Source: Devosia limi DSM 17137
GTDB lineage: Bacteria; Pseudomonadota; Alphaproteobacteria; Rhizobiales; Devosiaceae
Direction: 5' to 3'
Length of the DNA: 64,000 nucleotides
Assembly (NCBI RefSeq): GCF_900128975.1
Contig: NZ_FQVC01000003.1
Location: 1-64,000 of the forward strand
The notes below the pieces were generated by a model. That model saw nothing but the letters and a program-made list of their open reading frames with translations, was not told where the DNA came from and searched no databases. The position numbers were made by a program, and so were the translations under genes. This document shows positions 1 through 7,071 of this stretch, piece after piece (positions within the stretch are counted from its first letter, which is position 1; every line of letters starts with the position of its first letter).

Positions 1-50
1 TGGGGGATGGTTACGTGGGCAACAAAGAGAAGCGCATACGGAGTGGGCCC

Positions 51-78
51 CCATCCCCCTTGAGGGGGCGGGGATGGG
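51..78. repeat. G/C-tract inverted repeat (family A)
   Basis: A short inverted repeat of the form CCCCCTTGAGGGGG with G-rich flanks. The same motif recurs near 6.7-7.0, 35.9, 37.1, 47.9 and 59.6 kb, always between genes. The first 355 bases of the window hold only this and two other repeat units; I see no convincing gene there. Confidence 0.6.
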
Positions 79-117
79 GTTTGTCGGGTAGCGGCCTCGA
101 TCACGATTTCATTTGCC

Positions 118-200
118 GGGCTGCCCATGGGCCTGACCCGTGAGTCCCTGCCAGCGCGTGCCGTGGGGATAGTGGCCCACGGGTCAGGCCCGTGGGCAGC
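118..200. repeat. Inverted repeat (family C, GCCCACGGGTC type)
   Basis: Two inverted arms, about 118-143 and 175-200, carry GCCCA(C/T)GGG..TGACCCGTG-type sequence and could form a long hairpin. A related element lies at 24841-24932 in front of the sulfurtransferase gene. Confidence 0.55.
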
Positions 201-240
201 GCGGTGGATGGGGTGGGAGGGGGATGAACAACACGATCGG

Positions 241-318
241 TGTCACACCGGCGGAAGCCGGGGGCCGGTTTGGGATGCCTGCAAAAGGAAACTGGATCCC
301 GGCTTTCGCCGGGATGAC
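241..318. repeat. REP-like inverted repeat (family B)
   Basis: A GTCA-CCGGCGGAAGCCGG arm is followed about 40 bases later by CCGGCTTTCGCCGGGATGAC. This is the TCATCCCGGC..GCCGGGATGAC element found in many intergenic gaps of this window (8.2, 15.1, 18.9, 26.1 kb). It sits just past the 3' end of the yedY1-like gene and may stabilise its mRNA end. Confidence 0.6.
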
Positions 319-355
319 GTGGATGGGGTATCTGGCGTCGAGCGGCACGCCCCGG

Positions 356-1147
356 CTAGATCCCGCCATACCAATCGTAGCCGAGGTCTTCCCAGTAGCC
401 GCCCTTGCCGCGGCCGAAGGGGGTGAGGTCGTCGACCAGCTCGATGGTGTGCAGGTATTTGGGCTGCTTGTAGCCCAGCGCCCGTTCGATGCGCAGGCGG
501 ATGGGGGCGCCATTGGACACCGGCAGCACGGCGTCGTTGAGGCCATAGCTGAGGATGGTCTGGGGGTGGTAGGCGTCGATCAGGTCGGAGCTGGAATAAT
601 AGAGGATGTCCCCGGTCAGCGTGCGCTGGATATTGTCGTAGCAGTGGTAGACGCAGAACCGGGCGCCGGGTTTGACCCCGGCCTGGTCGAGCACCCCACC
701 CAAAGGCGTGCCGCTCCATTTGGCAATGCAGCTCCAGCCTTCGACGCAATCGTGGCGGGTGATCTGGCTGCGCGCCGGCATATTGCGCAATTCATCGAGC
801 GAAAAGCTCACCTCGCGCTCGACCATGCCTTTGACGGTCAAGCGGTAATCGGCGAAATTCTGGTTCTTGAGGAACATATACTCCGCCGTGGTCGGATCGG
901 TGGAGCCGTTGGGGCGCTGGCCCTGGCGGATTTCGCTGGGTGCATATTCGCGCGCCAGGGTCTGCGCGCCAATCAGCCGGCGCTGCACCTGATAGGTCAG
1001 CACATTGGCCTGCTCCAGGACGGCGCGTACCTGATTGTCGCGCTGGCCGAGAAAATCGAACTGGTCGCACCCCGCCAGCACCAGGCCCGAAGCCGCAGTG
1101 GCCGAGACGCCGAGGAACTGACGGCGATTGATATTGAAGCCGCTCAT
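356..1147 (-). CDS. yedY1: Periplasmic molybdopterin oxidoreductase, MsrP/YedY1-like methionine sulfoxide reductase
   Basis: The 263-residue protein has the sulfite-oxidase fold signature of the MsrP/YedY group, including a Cys in RHDCVEGWSC (C134) that should bind the molybdenum cofactor. The family repairs oxidised methionines in envelope proteins using electrons from a quinol-linked cytochrome b. The N-terminus has a twin-arginine motif (NRRQFLG) and, just after the hydrophobic stretch, LVLAGC, a lipobox; the protein may therefore be a Tat-exported lipoprotein. Its start overlaps the cytochrome b stop by 4 bases (ATGA), so the two are cotranscribed. Assignment to the YedY1 branch rests on the neighbours: a methionine-rich peptide and SigF/NrsF. 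A general molybdopterin oxidoreductase of other substrate remains possible. Confidence 0.85.
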   Translation of the reverse strand: MSGFNINRRQFLGVSATAASGLVLAGCDQFDFLGQRDNQVRAVLEQANVLTYQVQRRLIGAQTLAREYAPSEIRQGQRPNGSTDPTTAEYMFLKNQNFADYRLTVKGMVEREVSFSLDELRNMPARSQITRHDCVEGWSCIAKWSGTPLGGVLDQAGVKPGARFCVYHCYDNIQRTLTGDILYYSSSDLIDAYHPQTILSYGLNDAVLPVSNGAPIRLRIERALGYKQPKYLHTIELVDDLTPFGRGKGGYWEDLGYDWYGGI

Positions 1148-1992
1148 GGCTTGTCTCCCGCGCTGGTGGGGGTGCCGGGGCTGGCGCGATACCAGCCGGT
1201 GATCATCGAGCGCAATTCATTGAGCGGCCCGGCGGCCAGCACCATGATGATGTGCACAATGAAGAAGGCGACCAGCAACACCATGACGCCGAAATGAATG
1301 GTGCGCGCCGTCTGCCGCCCGCCGAATAGGTCGAGCAGCCACGGCCAGGCCGCGTCCATGCCCGGGCTCATGGTGAGGCCGGTGAGGATGATCAGCGGGA
1401 ACAGGATGAAGAACACCCCGAAATAGGCGAGCTTCTGCAGCGGATTATAGCTGCGGCCATGCTTGAAGCGCAGCCTGGCGTGATCGAGCGCATCGCGCGG
1501 CAGGCCTTTGATATCCTCGCCCTTGGGGATGATATCGCGCCTTATATGGCCATTAATGAAGCTGGCCAGGAACCAGACGAACAGCGCCGCCACGAACACC
1601 CAGCCAAAAAAGAAGTGGACCACACGGCCAGTCGCCAGATCCTGGAACGACGGAATGGTCACCGCCGCCGGAAAACCGCGGAATTGCGGTCGCGCCGCAT
1701 CGCCGCTCATGCCCAGAACGCCGCTGGTATCGAATTCCTGCCCGAACACCCTGGTGCGACCGCGCGGGCCGGCATCGGTATTGACCGCATAGATTTCCAG
1801 CACCGCATTGTCGAACTCGAAGCCCGATTGCTGGCCGATATAGAGCGACGGATGGGCATTGAAAATCTGCAACCCGCTCAGCAGCAGGAAGAACAGCGCA
1901 ATCGCCCAGATCCAGTGCGTCAACCGGGTGAAGATCGACTGGCGATAGATCAGTGGGCCTTTTTCAGGCGCCGTTCGGCTCACATCGCTCAT
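1144..1992 (-). CDS. yedZ1: Membrane cytochrome b561-type subunit, YedZ1-like
   Basis: This 282-residue integral membrane protein resembles the di-haem cytochrome b561 / thiosulfate reductase cytochrome b group. It has an N-terminal RLTHWIWAIALFFLLLSGLQ segment with a haem-ligand type His, a helix near VVHFFFGWVFVAALFVW, and a late IHFGVMVLLVAFFIVHIIMVL helix. It should pass electrons from the quinone pool to the YedY1-like enzyme encoded downstream. I chose the second of two adjacent ATGs (1992), because AAGGGG lies at good distance before it; a longer frame reaches 2040. It lies 87 bases behind mrpX with no separate SigF promoter visible, so it probably belongs to the mrpX transcript. Confidence 0.82.
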   Translation of the reverse strand: MSDVSRTAPEKGPLIYRQSIFTRLTHWIWAIALFFLLLSGLQIFNAHPSLYIGQQSGFEFDNAVLEIYAVNTDAGPRGRTRVFGQEFDTSGVLGMSGDAARPQFRGFPAAVTIPSFQDLATGRVVHFFFGWVFVAALFVWFLASFINGHIRRDIIPKGEDIKGLPRDALDHARLRFKHGRSYNPLQKLAYFGVFFILFPLIILTGLTMSPGMDAAWPWLLDLFGGRQTARTIHFGVMVLLVAFFIVHIIMVLAAGPLNELRSMITGWYRASPGTPTSAGDKP

Positions 1993-2079
1993 CATTATCC
2001 CCTTGCGCGGCAGGTGCATTCGCCCCGCCACCATAAGCAACGGTAACCGGCGGGACGAATGACAGATATCACTTAAATG

Positions 2080-2391
2080 TTATTGCTTAGGCGCCATCGC
2101 GTCGCCGCCCATAGCCCCCATGGCATCGCCGCCCATTGCCCCCATGGCGCCGTTGTGGACGCCATGGCAGGCATCGGTTGCCGCCTGCATCGCAGCTGGG
2201 AAGGTGATTGCGGCGGACTGTTCGAGACAGAGCTTGAGTTCGGCATCGCTCATCATCGGCGCCATGGCATCGGCGGCCGGGGCCATGGCTCCGGCAGGGC
2301 TCATCGCATCCTGGGCAAAGGCCGCCGGTGCGGCGGCGAACGACAGGCTGACAAGGGCGGCAAGGGAAAGGCAGCGCAGGGAAAGGGTCAT
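2080..2391 (-). CDS. mrpX: Methionine-rich secreted peptide, MrpX-like scavenger
   Basis: The 103-residue product has a clean Sec signal peptide (cleavage likely after AAFA, near residue 26) and a mature part of about 77 residues with 11 methionines, arranged in repeats such as GAMAP, DAMAP and GAMGGDAMGAMGG. Two Cys (LKLCLEQ, DACHG) are also present. In Azospira suillum a methionine-rich periplasmic peptide (MrpX) is oxidised by hypochlorite and reduced again by YedY1, acting as a sacrificial sink. The position here between yedZ1 and a divergent sigF, behind an exact SigF promoter, supports the same role. A GAGGAG ribosome site precedes the ATG. Sequence identity to MrpX was not tested; low-complexity composition makes homology hard to judge. 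Confidence 0.75.
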   Translation of the reverse strand: MTLSLRCLSLAALVSLSFAAAPAAFAQDAMSPAGAMAPAADAMAPMMSDAELKLCLEQSAAITFPAAMQAATDACHGVHNGAMGAMGGDAMGAMGGDAMAPKQ

Positions 2392-2443
2392 GATCGGCTC
2401 CTCGGTTCGACCACGCCCATCCGGCGCGGTTCATGCCCGGTCA

Positions 2444-2469
2444 TTCGTCGCCGCCCCGCCCCGGGTTAC
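2444..2469 (-). promoter_or_regulatory. SigF-type ECF promoter for mrpX-yedZ1-yedY1
   Basis: On the minus strand GTAACC (2469-2464) is followed after exactly 16 bases by CGAA (2447-2444). This equals the SigF consensus GTAACC-N16-CGAA reported in Caulobacter. Transcription would begin near 2437, giving mrpX a leader of about 45 bases. Confidence 0.82.
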
Positions 2470-2524
2470 AGCTTCACTCGCTCGTGATCGGCAAATCCAG
2501 GTTTCGCAAAAATGCGATGTGCAT

Positions 2525-2550
2525 GTAACCTTTGCCCTGCAGGGAGCGAA
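2525..2550 (+). promoter_or_regulatory. SigF-type ECF promoter for sigF-nrsF (autoregulation)
   Basis: GTAACC (2525-2530), 16 bases, then CGAA (2547-2550): an exact second copy of the SigF consensus, facing the sigma factor gene. The expected start of transcription (about 2556-2558) is only a few bases before the ATG at 2560, so the mRNA may be nearly leaderless. Confidence 0.82.
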
Positions 2551-2559
2551 TGATGGTCA

Positions 2560-3111
2560 ATGCAGACTGATTCAACCGAGTTGCGCTTGCGGAACCTGAT
2601 GCTGGCTTCGCTCGACGGCGACGCTGCGGCATATCGGACACTGCTGGCCGAACTCGGCACGCATCTGCGACCCTATTTCACCCGAAGGCTGACGCCAGCC
2701 TTTGCAGCGCAGGCGGAGGACCTCGTGCAGGAGACTCTGCTGGCTATCCACACCCGCCGCATGACCTATGACCGGACGCGCCCGCTTACCGCCTGGCTGC
2801 ATGCGGTGGCGCATCATAAATTCGTCGACCATGTGCGCCGCCAGTCCATCCGGCTGACCGTGCCGCTGGACGATGACGCCCCCTTCTTCGCACATGATGA
2901 CAATGCCGATGCGCTGGCCCGCCGCGATCTCTCTGTGGTGCTGGACACCATGCCGGCCCGCACCGGCGACCTCATTCGCCGCACCCGCATCGATGGCGTC
3001 TCGGTTGCCGAAGCCGCCGCCGCCCATGGCATGAGCGAGACGGCCGCCAAGGTCTCCATTCACCGGGGGCTTCGATCGCTGGTCGCCCGCTTTGGCGGAG
3101 GTGAGAAATGA
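2560..3111 (+). CDS. sigF: ECF RNA polymerase sigma factor, SigF type
   Basis: The 183-residue protein has only sigma regions 2 and 4. Region 2 shows QAEDLVQETLLAIHTRR and TAWLHAVAHHKFVDHVRR; region 4 shows the helix-turn-helix AEAAAAHGMSETAAKVSIHRG. Members paired with NrsF anti-sigmas control responses to oxidants and metals. The downstream nrsF start overlaps its stop by 4 bases, typical of a sigma/anti-sigma pair. The start at 2560 lies right behind the promoter; an in-frame ATG at 2599 is an alternative if the message has a leader. The divergent mrpX operon carries the same promoter and is the obvious target. Confidence 0.88.
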   Translation: MQTDSTELRLRNLMLASLDGDAAAYRTLLAELGTHLRPYFTRRLTPAFAAQAEDLVQETLLAIHTRRMTYDRTRPLTAWLHAVAHHKFVDHVRRQSIRLTVPLDDDAPFFAHDDNADALARRDLSVVLDTMPARTGDLIRRTRIDGVSVAEAAAAHGMSETAAKVSIHRGLRSLVARFGGGEK

Positions 3112-3746
3112 CTGATGAGCTGATCGCGCGTCTGAGCGCTGACCTCAAGCCGGTGCGTCCGCGCGCCATGCAGCGCCTGCTGCTGGGGGCGGTCCTGCTC
3201 AGCGCCATCATTGCCATCACCGCGATGATTACATGGTTGGGCCCGCGCGCCGATATCGCCACCGCGCCGATGACCATGATGTTCTGGACCAAGTTCGGCT
3301 ACACCCTGGCCCTTTCTATTCTGGGCGGGGCGGCAACGCTGGCGCTCGCCCGTCCGGACGGCGTGACGCGCTGGCCCTGGCGCACCGGTCTTGCCCTGCT
3401 GGCGCTGCTGCTGGTTGGGGCCGTCATCCAGCTGGCCAGCGCCAGCGCCGAGGAGATGCCGGTGCTGATCCTGGGGGGGACCGCGCTCGTCTGTCCGTGG
3501 CGGATCGTGGTGCTGTCGCTGCCGGTGCTGCTGGCAACCATGCTGGCGCTGCGCCGCTTCGCCCCCGCCAATCCGACCCTGGCCGGCTTTGCCGCCGGTA
3601 TCATGGCCGGCGGCACCGGAGCCTGGGCCTATTCCTTCGCCTGCGGCGAAAACGGCATGATGTTCCTGGCGCTCTGGTACACGCTGGGCATCCTCATTGT
3701 CGGCGCGCTGGGCGCCGTGCTCGGCCGGCTGCTGCTGCGCTGGTAG
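3108..3746 (+). CDS. nrsF: NrsF-type (DUF1109) membrane anti-sigma factor
   Basis: This 212-residue protein has about six membrane helices after a short cytoplasmic N-terminus (TDELIARLSADLKPVRPRAM), the usual DUF1109/NrsF plan. It should hold SigF at the membrane and release it under oxidative stress. Two conserved-looking Cys occur in periplasmic or loop positions (ALVCPWRI and FACGENG) and are candidates for redox sensing, as has been shown for Cys in some NrsF proteins. It is translationally coupled to sigF by an ATGA overlap. The next gene, on the other strand, ends 4 bases away, so the operon stops here. Confidence 0.85.
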   Translation: MTDELIARLSADLKPVRPRAMQRLLLGAVLLSAIIAITAMITWLGPRADIATAPMTMMFWTKFGYTLALSILGGAATLALARPDGVTRWPWRTGLALLALLLVGAVIQLASASAEEMPVLILGGTALVCPWRIVVLSLPVLLATMLALRRFAPANPTLAGFAAGIMAGGTGAWAYSFACGENGMMFLALWYTLGILIVGALGAVLGRLLLRW

Positions 3747-3749
3747 CGG

Positions 3750-4403
3750 CTAGACCTGCTCGTCGCGCGCCGCCCAGTTGATGCCGCGCCGCAGGATCGT
3801 GGCCATTTCGGACACTTCGAACTCCTTGGCCTGATGGCCCAGCGTCGAATGGAACACCCGGCCCGCGCCATGCCGGCGCTTCCACACCACCGGCATCACC
3901 ACGCCCTCGATCCAGGGCGCGTGTTCGCCGCTGAAAGTGGTTGTCGCCAGCACCTCGTTGGCGGGGTCGACATGCATGTAATACTGCTCGGAGGTATAGG
4001 GGAACGACTTGATCCCCGCCATGATCGGATCGTCCGGCTTGGCGATATCGACCGTGTAGTCGACGATATTGCCCGGATGGGCCACCCATTGCCCGCCAAC
4101 CATGAACTGGTACTCGACCGCATCGCGAAACGCATCGCTCATGCCGCCGTGATGGCCGGCGAGCCCCACGCCGCCCTGCACCGCCCTGGTAAGGTTTTCG
4201 ACCTCTTCCTTGGCGATCTTGGACATGGTGAAAATCGGGATGATCAGTGACAGATCATGGATCGCCGGATCGGCAAAGGCCGTGGTGTCGGTGGCCATGC
4301 GCACCGAAAAGCCGTCCTCGTGCAGCCAGCGGCGATAGATCGCCGCGCATTCTTCGGGTTCGTGCCCTTGCCAGCCGCCATAGACAATCAATGCTGTGCG
4401 CAT
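3750..4403 (-). CDS. ThuA-like domain protein
   Basis: A 217-residue cytosolic protein of the ThuA-like fold (class I glutamine amidotransferase-like), with RTALIVYGGWQGHEPEEC at the N-terminus, GGVGLAGHHGGM in the middle and VFHSTLGHQAKEF near the end. The family is linked to sugar and keto-sugar metabolism, but its reaction is poorly known. I chose the ATG at 4403 (MRTALIVYGG) because the core strand begins there; a frame five residues longer exists. It stands alone, convergent with nrsF and divergent from the 5'-nucleotidase gene. A second ThuA-like gene, within the thu cluster at 8271, is longer and differs in sequence, so this one is not a recent duplicate. Confidence 0.75.
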   Translation of the reverse strand: MRTALIVYGGWQGHEPEECAAIYRRWLHEDGFSVRMATDTTAFADPAIHDLSLIIPIFTMSKIAKEEVENLTRAVQGGVGLAGHHGGMSDAFRDAVEYQFMVGGQWVAHPGNIVDYTVDIAKPDDPIMAGIKSFPYTSEQYYMHVDPANEVLATTTFSGEHAPWIEGVVMPVVWKRRHGAGRVFHSTLGHQAKEFEVSEMATILRRGINWAARDEQV

Positions 4404-4664
4404 GCCGTACCCCGCCAAATCAAACGGGCGGAGATTAGCGCACTGGGCCGGCTTTGAAACCCCGTCATGCCGCCGCAGCCCCAGGCCGGTACCTGACGGG
4501 CCCGACGAATTTGACCAAAAGGTCCACTTTCGCCCGTCACATATTCCTGATTAACTCCTGCCTCAGCGTGCAAGGGCGGGACCGGTTTGGGCGGTCCGAC
4601 CTGAGAGCGGGACGCCCCGCGCGGACAAGGGAATGCAGTCGAAAATCAACAAGGGATAACAGGG

Positions 4665-6269
4665 ATGAAGAAATTACTTCTCGGCGCCACGGCGCTGACC
4701 ATGTGCGTCGGGTTTTCCAGCGCGGCCTATGCCGAATTCACACTCAATATCCTGCATATCAACGATTTCCACTCACGCTTCGATCCGATCACCGGCTCGG
4801 ACTCCAATTGCGACGCCGAGACCGACGCCAAGGGCGAATGCTTCGGCGGCATTGCCCGCCTCAAGACCATTATCGACGACACCCGCGCCAAGTATGATGG
4901 CGCCAATTCGCTGCTGCTGTCGGCCGGCGACAACTTCCAGGGCTCGCTCTACTACACCACCTACAAATCCAAGGTCGTTTCGGACTTCTTCAACCAGATG
5001 GGCTTCGACGTCGTTGCCACCGGCAACCACGAATTCGATGACGGCCCCGCAGAATTCATGAAATTCATCGAGGCCGCCGAATTCCCCATCATTGGCGGCA
5101 ATTTCGATGTCACCCGTGACCCCAACCTGGCTGGCAAGATCAAGGGCTCCATCGTCATCGATGTCGGCGGCGAAAAGATCGGCATCATCGGCGCCACCAC
5201 CGAGGACACCCCTGAAATCGCCTCGACCGAGGACATCGAATTCCACGATGTCATCCAATATGTCCGCGGCGCGTCCGAGGCGCTCGACGCCGCTGGCGTC
5301 AACAAGATCATCCTGCTCAGCCATATCGGCTATACTATCGACCAGCAGGTCGCCGCGGCCCTGCCACTGGTCGACGTGATTGTCGGCGGCCACAGCCATA
5401 CCCTGCTGTCCAACACCGCCGAAGGCGCCGCCGGCCCCTACCCCACCATGGTGACCAATCCCGATGGCGTGGAAGTACCGGTGGTGCAGGCCAACCAATA
5501 TGGCAAATATCTGGGCGATATCGCCATTACCTGGGATGACAATGGCGTCGTCACCAAGGCCGAGGGCGAGCCGTTCCTGATCGACGCTTCGGTCAAGGCC
5601 GACGAGGCCTTCAAGACCGAACTTGCGGCCCTGCTGGGCCCGATCGAGGAAATGACCAGCCAGGTCATCGGCACCACCACCGCGCCGCTCGAAGGCTCGC
5701 GTGAAGTCTGCCGCGCCATGGAATGCTCGATGGGCAATCTGCTCGCCGACGCCATCCTGGATCGCGTTGCCAGCCAGGGCGCCACCATCGCCTTCCAGAA
5801 TGGCGGCGGTATCCGTGCGTCGATCGACGCCGGTGAAATCACCGTCGGCGACGTGCTGACCGTCCTGCCGTTCTCCAATACCCTGGCCACCGTGCAGATC
5901 TCGGGCGCCGACGTCATCGAAGCGCTCGAAAACGGCGTCAGCGATGTCGAAAACGGAGCCGGCCGCTTTGCCCAGGTCGCCGGCCTCAAATATTCGTTCG
6001 ACCTGAAGCAGCCGGCCGGCAGCCGCGTCAGCGACGTGCTGATCAAGGGCGAGGGTGACGCCTGGGTGCCGATCGATGAAGAAGCCACCTACACCATCGT
6101 CACCAACAATTACGTGCGTGGCGGCGGCGACGGTTATGGCACTTTTGCCGAAGGCGACAATCCCTATGACTTCGGCCCGCCGCTGGAACAGGTCGTTGCC
6201 GAATACATCGCCAAGCTGGGCGGCGAATACACGCCCTATACCGATGGCCGCATCACCGAGATCAAATAG
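4665..6269 (+). CDS. Periplasmic 5'-nucleotidase / UshA-family metallophosphatase
   Basis: The 534-residue protein starts with a Sec signal peptide (cleavage probably after AAYA, near residue 23). The metallophosphoesterase domain follows, with the metal-binding motifs NDFHSR, GDNFQG, GNHEFD and GGHSH; then the C-terminal 5'-nucleotidase domain with QNGGGIRASI and NYVRGGGDGY, which bind the nucleotide base. Such enzymes strip phosphate from nucleotides or nucleotide sugars in the periplasm so that the nucleoside can be imported. The start is supported by AACAGGG before the ATG and by the signal peptide. It is a single-gene unit closed by a strong terminator at 6295-6320. The exact substrate cannot be told from sequence. 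Confidence 0.88.
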   Translation: MKKLLLGATALTMCVGFSSAAYAEFTLNILHINDFHSRFDPITGSDSNCDAETDAKGECFGGIARLKTIIDDTRAKYDGANSLLLSAGDNFQGSLYYTTYKSKVVSDFFNQMGFDVVATGNHEFDDGPAEFMKFIEAAEFPIIGGNFDVTRDPNLAGKIKGSIVIDVGGEKIGIIGATTEDTPEIASTEDIEFHDVIQYVRGASEALDAAGVNKIILLSHIGYTIDQQVAAALPLVDVIVGGHSHTLLSNTAEGAAGPYPTMVTNPDGVEVPVVQANQYGKYLGDIAITWDDNGVVTKAEGEPFLIDASVKADEAFKTELAALLGPIEEMTSQVIGTTTAPLEGSREVCRAMECSMGNLLADAILDRVASQGATIAFQNGGGIRASIDAGEITVGDVLTVLPFSNTLATVQISGADVIEALENGVSDVENGAGRFAQVAGLKYSFDLKQPAGSRVSDVLIKGEGDAWVPIDEEATYTIVTNNYVRGGGDGYGTFAEGDNPYDFGPPLEQVVAEYIAKLGGEYTPYTDGRITEIK

Positions 6270-6294
6270 GCTCTACTCCCAGGCCTAAACGGAA

Positions 6295-6320
6295 GGGGCG
6301 CCGCGCGGCGCCCCTTTTTT
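6295..6320 (+). terminator. Rho-independent terminator after the 5'-nucleotidase gene
   Basis: A perfect 10-base inverted repeat (GGGGCGCCGC / GCGGCGCCCC) is followed directly by TTTTTT, 25 bases past the stop codon. Confidence 0.9.
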
Positions 6321-6338
6321 ATGCCTCGATGGTGCCGA

Positions 6339-6590
6339 TCAGACGCGGCGGGCGATCTGGGTCCAGGCCAAAAGGATGATCACTGCACCGACGATCGAGG
6401 CGATGAAACCGGCGCCGTCACCCTGCTGATACCAGCCGATGGCCTGCCCCAGCCAGGTCGCCAGCACGGCACCGACAATGCCCAGCACGGTCGTGAGAAT
6501 AAAGCCGCTCGGCTTGTTGTCGCCCGGGGTGATCCACTTGGCGACCAGCCCTGCGAAGAACCCGACGATGATAGCCCAGAGAATGCTCAT
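6339..6590 (-). CDS. GlsB/YeaQ/YmgE-family small membrane stress protein
   Basis: An 83-residue protein with three predicted membrane helices and the family pattern ILWAIIVGFFAGLVAKW..GDNKPSGF..TTVLGIVGA. The family (formerly 'transglycosylase-associated') is common and often stress-induced in proteobacteria; its molecular role is not known. It is convergent with the 5'-nucleotidase gene and shares the 6295-6320 hairpin region as a boundary. I looked for an EcfG promoter upstream (6591-6690) and found none that fits. Confidence 0.82.
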   Translation of the reverse strand: MSILWAIIVGFFAGLVAKWITPGDNKPSGFILTTVLGIVGAVLATWLGQAIGWYQQGDGAGFIASIVGAVIILLAWTQIARRV

Positions 6591-6686
6591 GGTGACGCTC
6601 CATTTTGATTACCTGGATAAGTCGTAAGTTCTTGGTTTGGTTGCAAGGGGTTGAGGGGTTTCTGTTGAGATGCGCCCGTCGCTGGA

Positions 6687-6832
6687 CGAGATCTCCCAGT
6701 CGGCGTCCCCTCCCCCTTGAGGGGAGGGTTAGGGTGGGGGTGCTGCGGTTCTGGCTGGGCTTGGGGTGTGGGGCGGGCGCAGAACCCCCACCCTTGATCC
6801 CTCCCCTCAAGGGGGAGGGAGATGACTGCGGG
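6687..6832. repeat. Long family A repeat, copy 1
   Basis: About 145 bases beginning ACGAGATCTCCCAGTCGG and ending GGGAGATGACTGCGGG. The ends form an inverted repeat of the CCCTCCCCTTGAGGGG type, and the middle is G-rich. It is nearly identical to 6894-7037. The 6591-7071 gap holds these two copies and no credible gene. Confidence 0.8.
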
Positions 6833-6893
6833 CGTTGGCGTCAGATCAGGCAGCGTCCGCTACTCGTCGCCATCGGTATTTCCGCTGCTTGGT

Positions 6894-7037
6894 ACGATCT
6901 CCCAGTCGGTCCCCTCCCCCTTGAGGGGAGGGTTAGGGTGGGGGTGCTGCGGTTCCGGCTGGACTTGGGGTGTGGGGCGGGCGCAGCACCCCCACCCTTG
7001 ATCCCTCCCCCTCGAGGGGGAGGGAGATGACTGCGGG
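6894..7037. repeat. Long family A repeat, copy 2
   Basis: A direct second copy of 6687-6832 with only a few base differences (for example TTCCGGCTGGACTTGG against TTCTGGCTGGGCTTGG). It lies just past the 3' end of thuB, separated from copy 1 by about 60 unique bases. Confidence 0.8.
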
Positions 7038-7071
7038 GTTTGGTGTCGAAGGACACGGCGTCCAGCATCCA

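Noticed and set aside
224..1297. A 357-codon plus-strand frame
   Set aside because: It is antisense to the yedY1-like gene and runs through a repeat. The minus-strand gene has a Tat signal and a cofactor Cys.
2043..2059. GTAACC followed by CGAA between mrpX and yedZ1
   Set aside because: The spacer is only 7 bases and the motif faces away from yedZ1, so it is not a SigF promoter.
6605..7030. A 141-codon frame across the long repeats
   Set aside because: Its sequence is the translation of two copies of the repeat, with Pro/Leu/Gly runs; no ribosome site or family.
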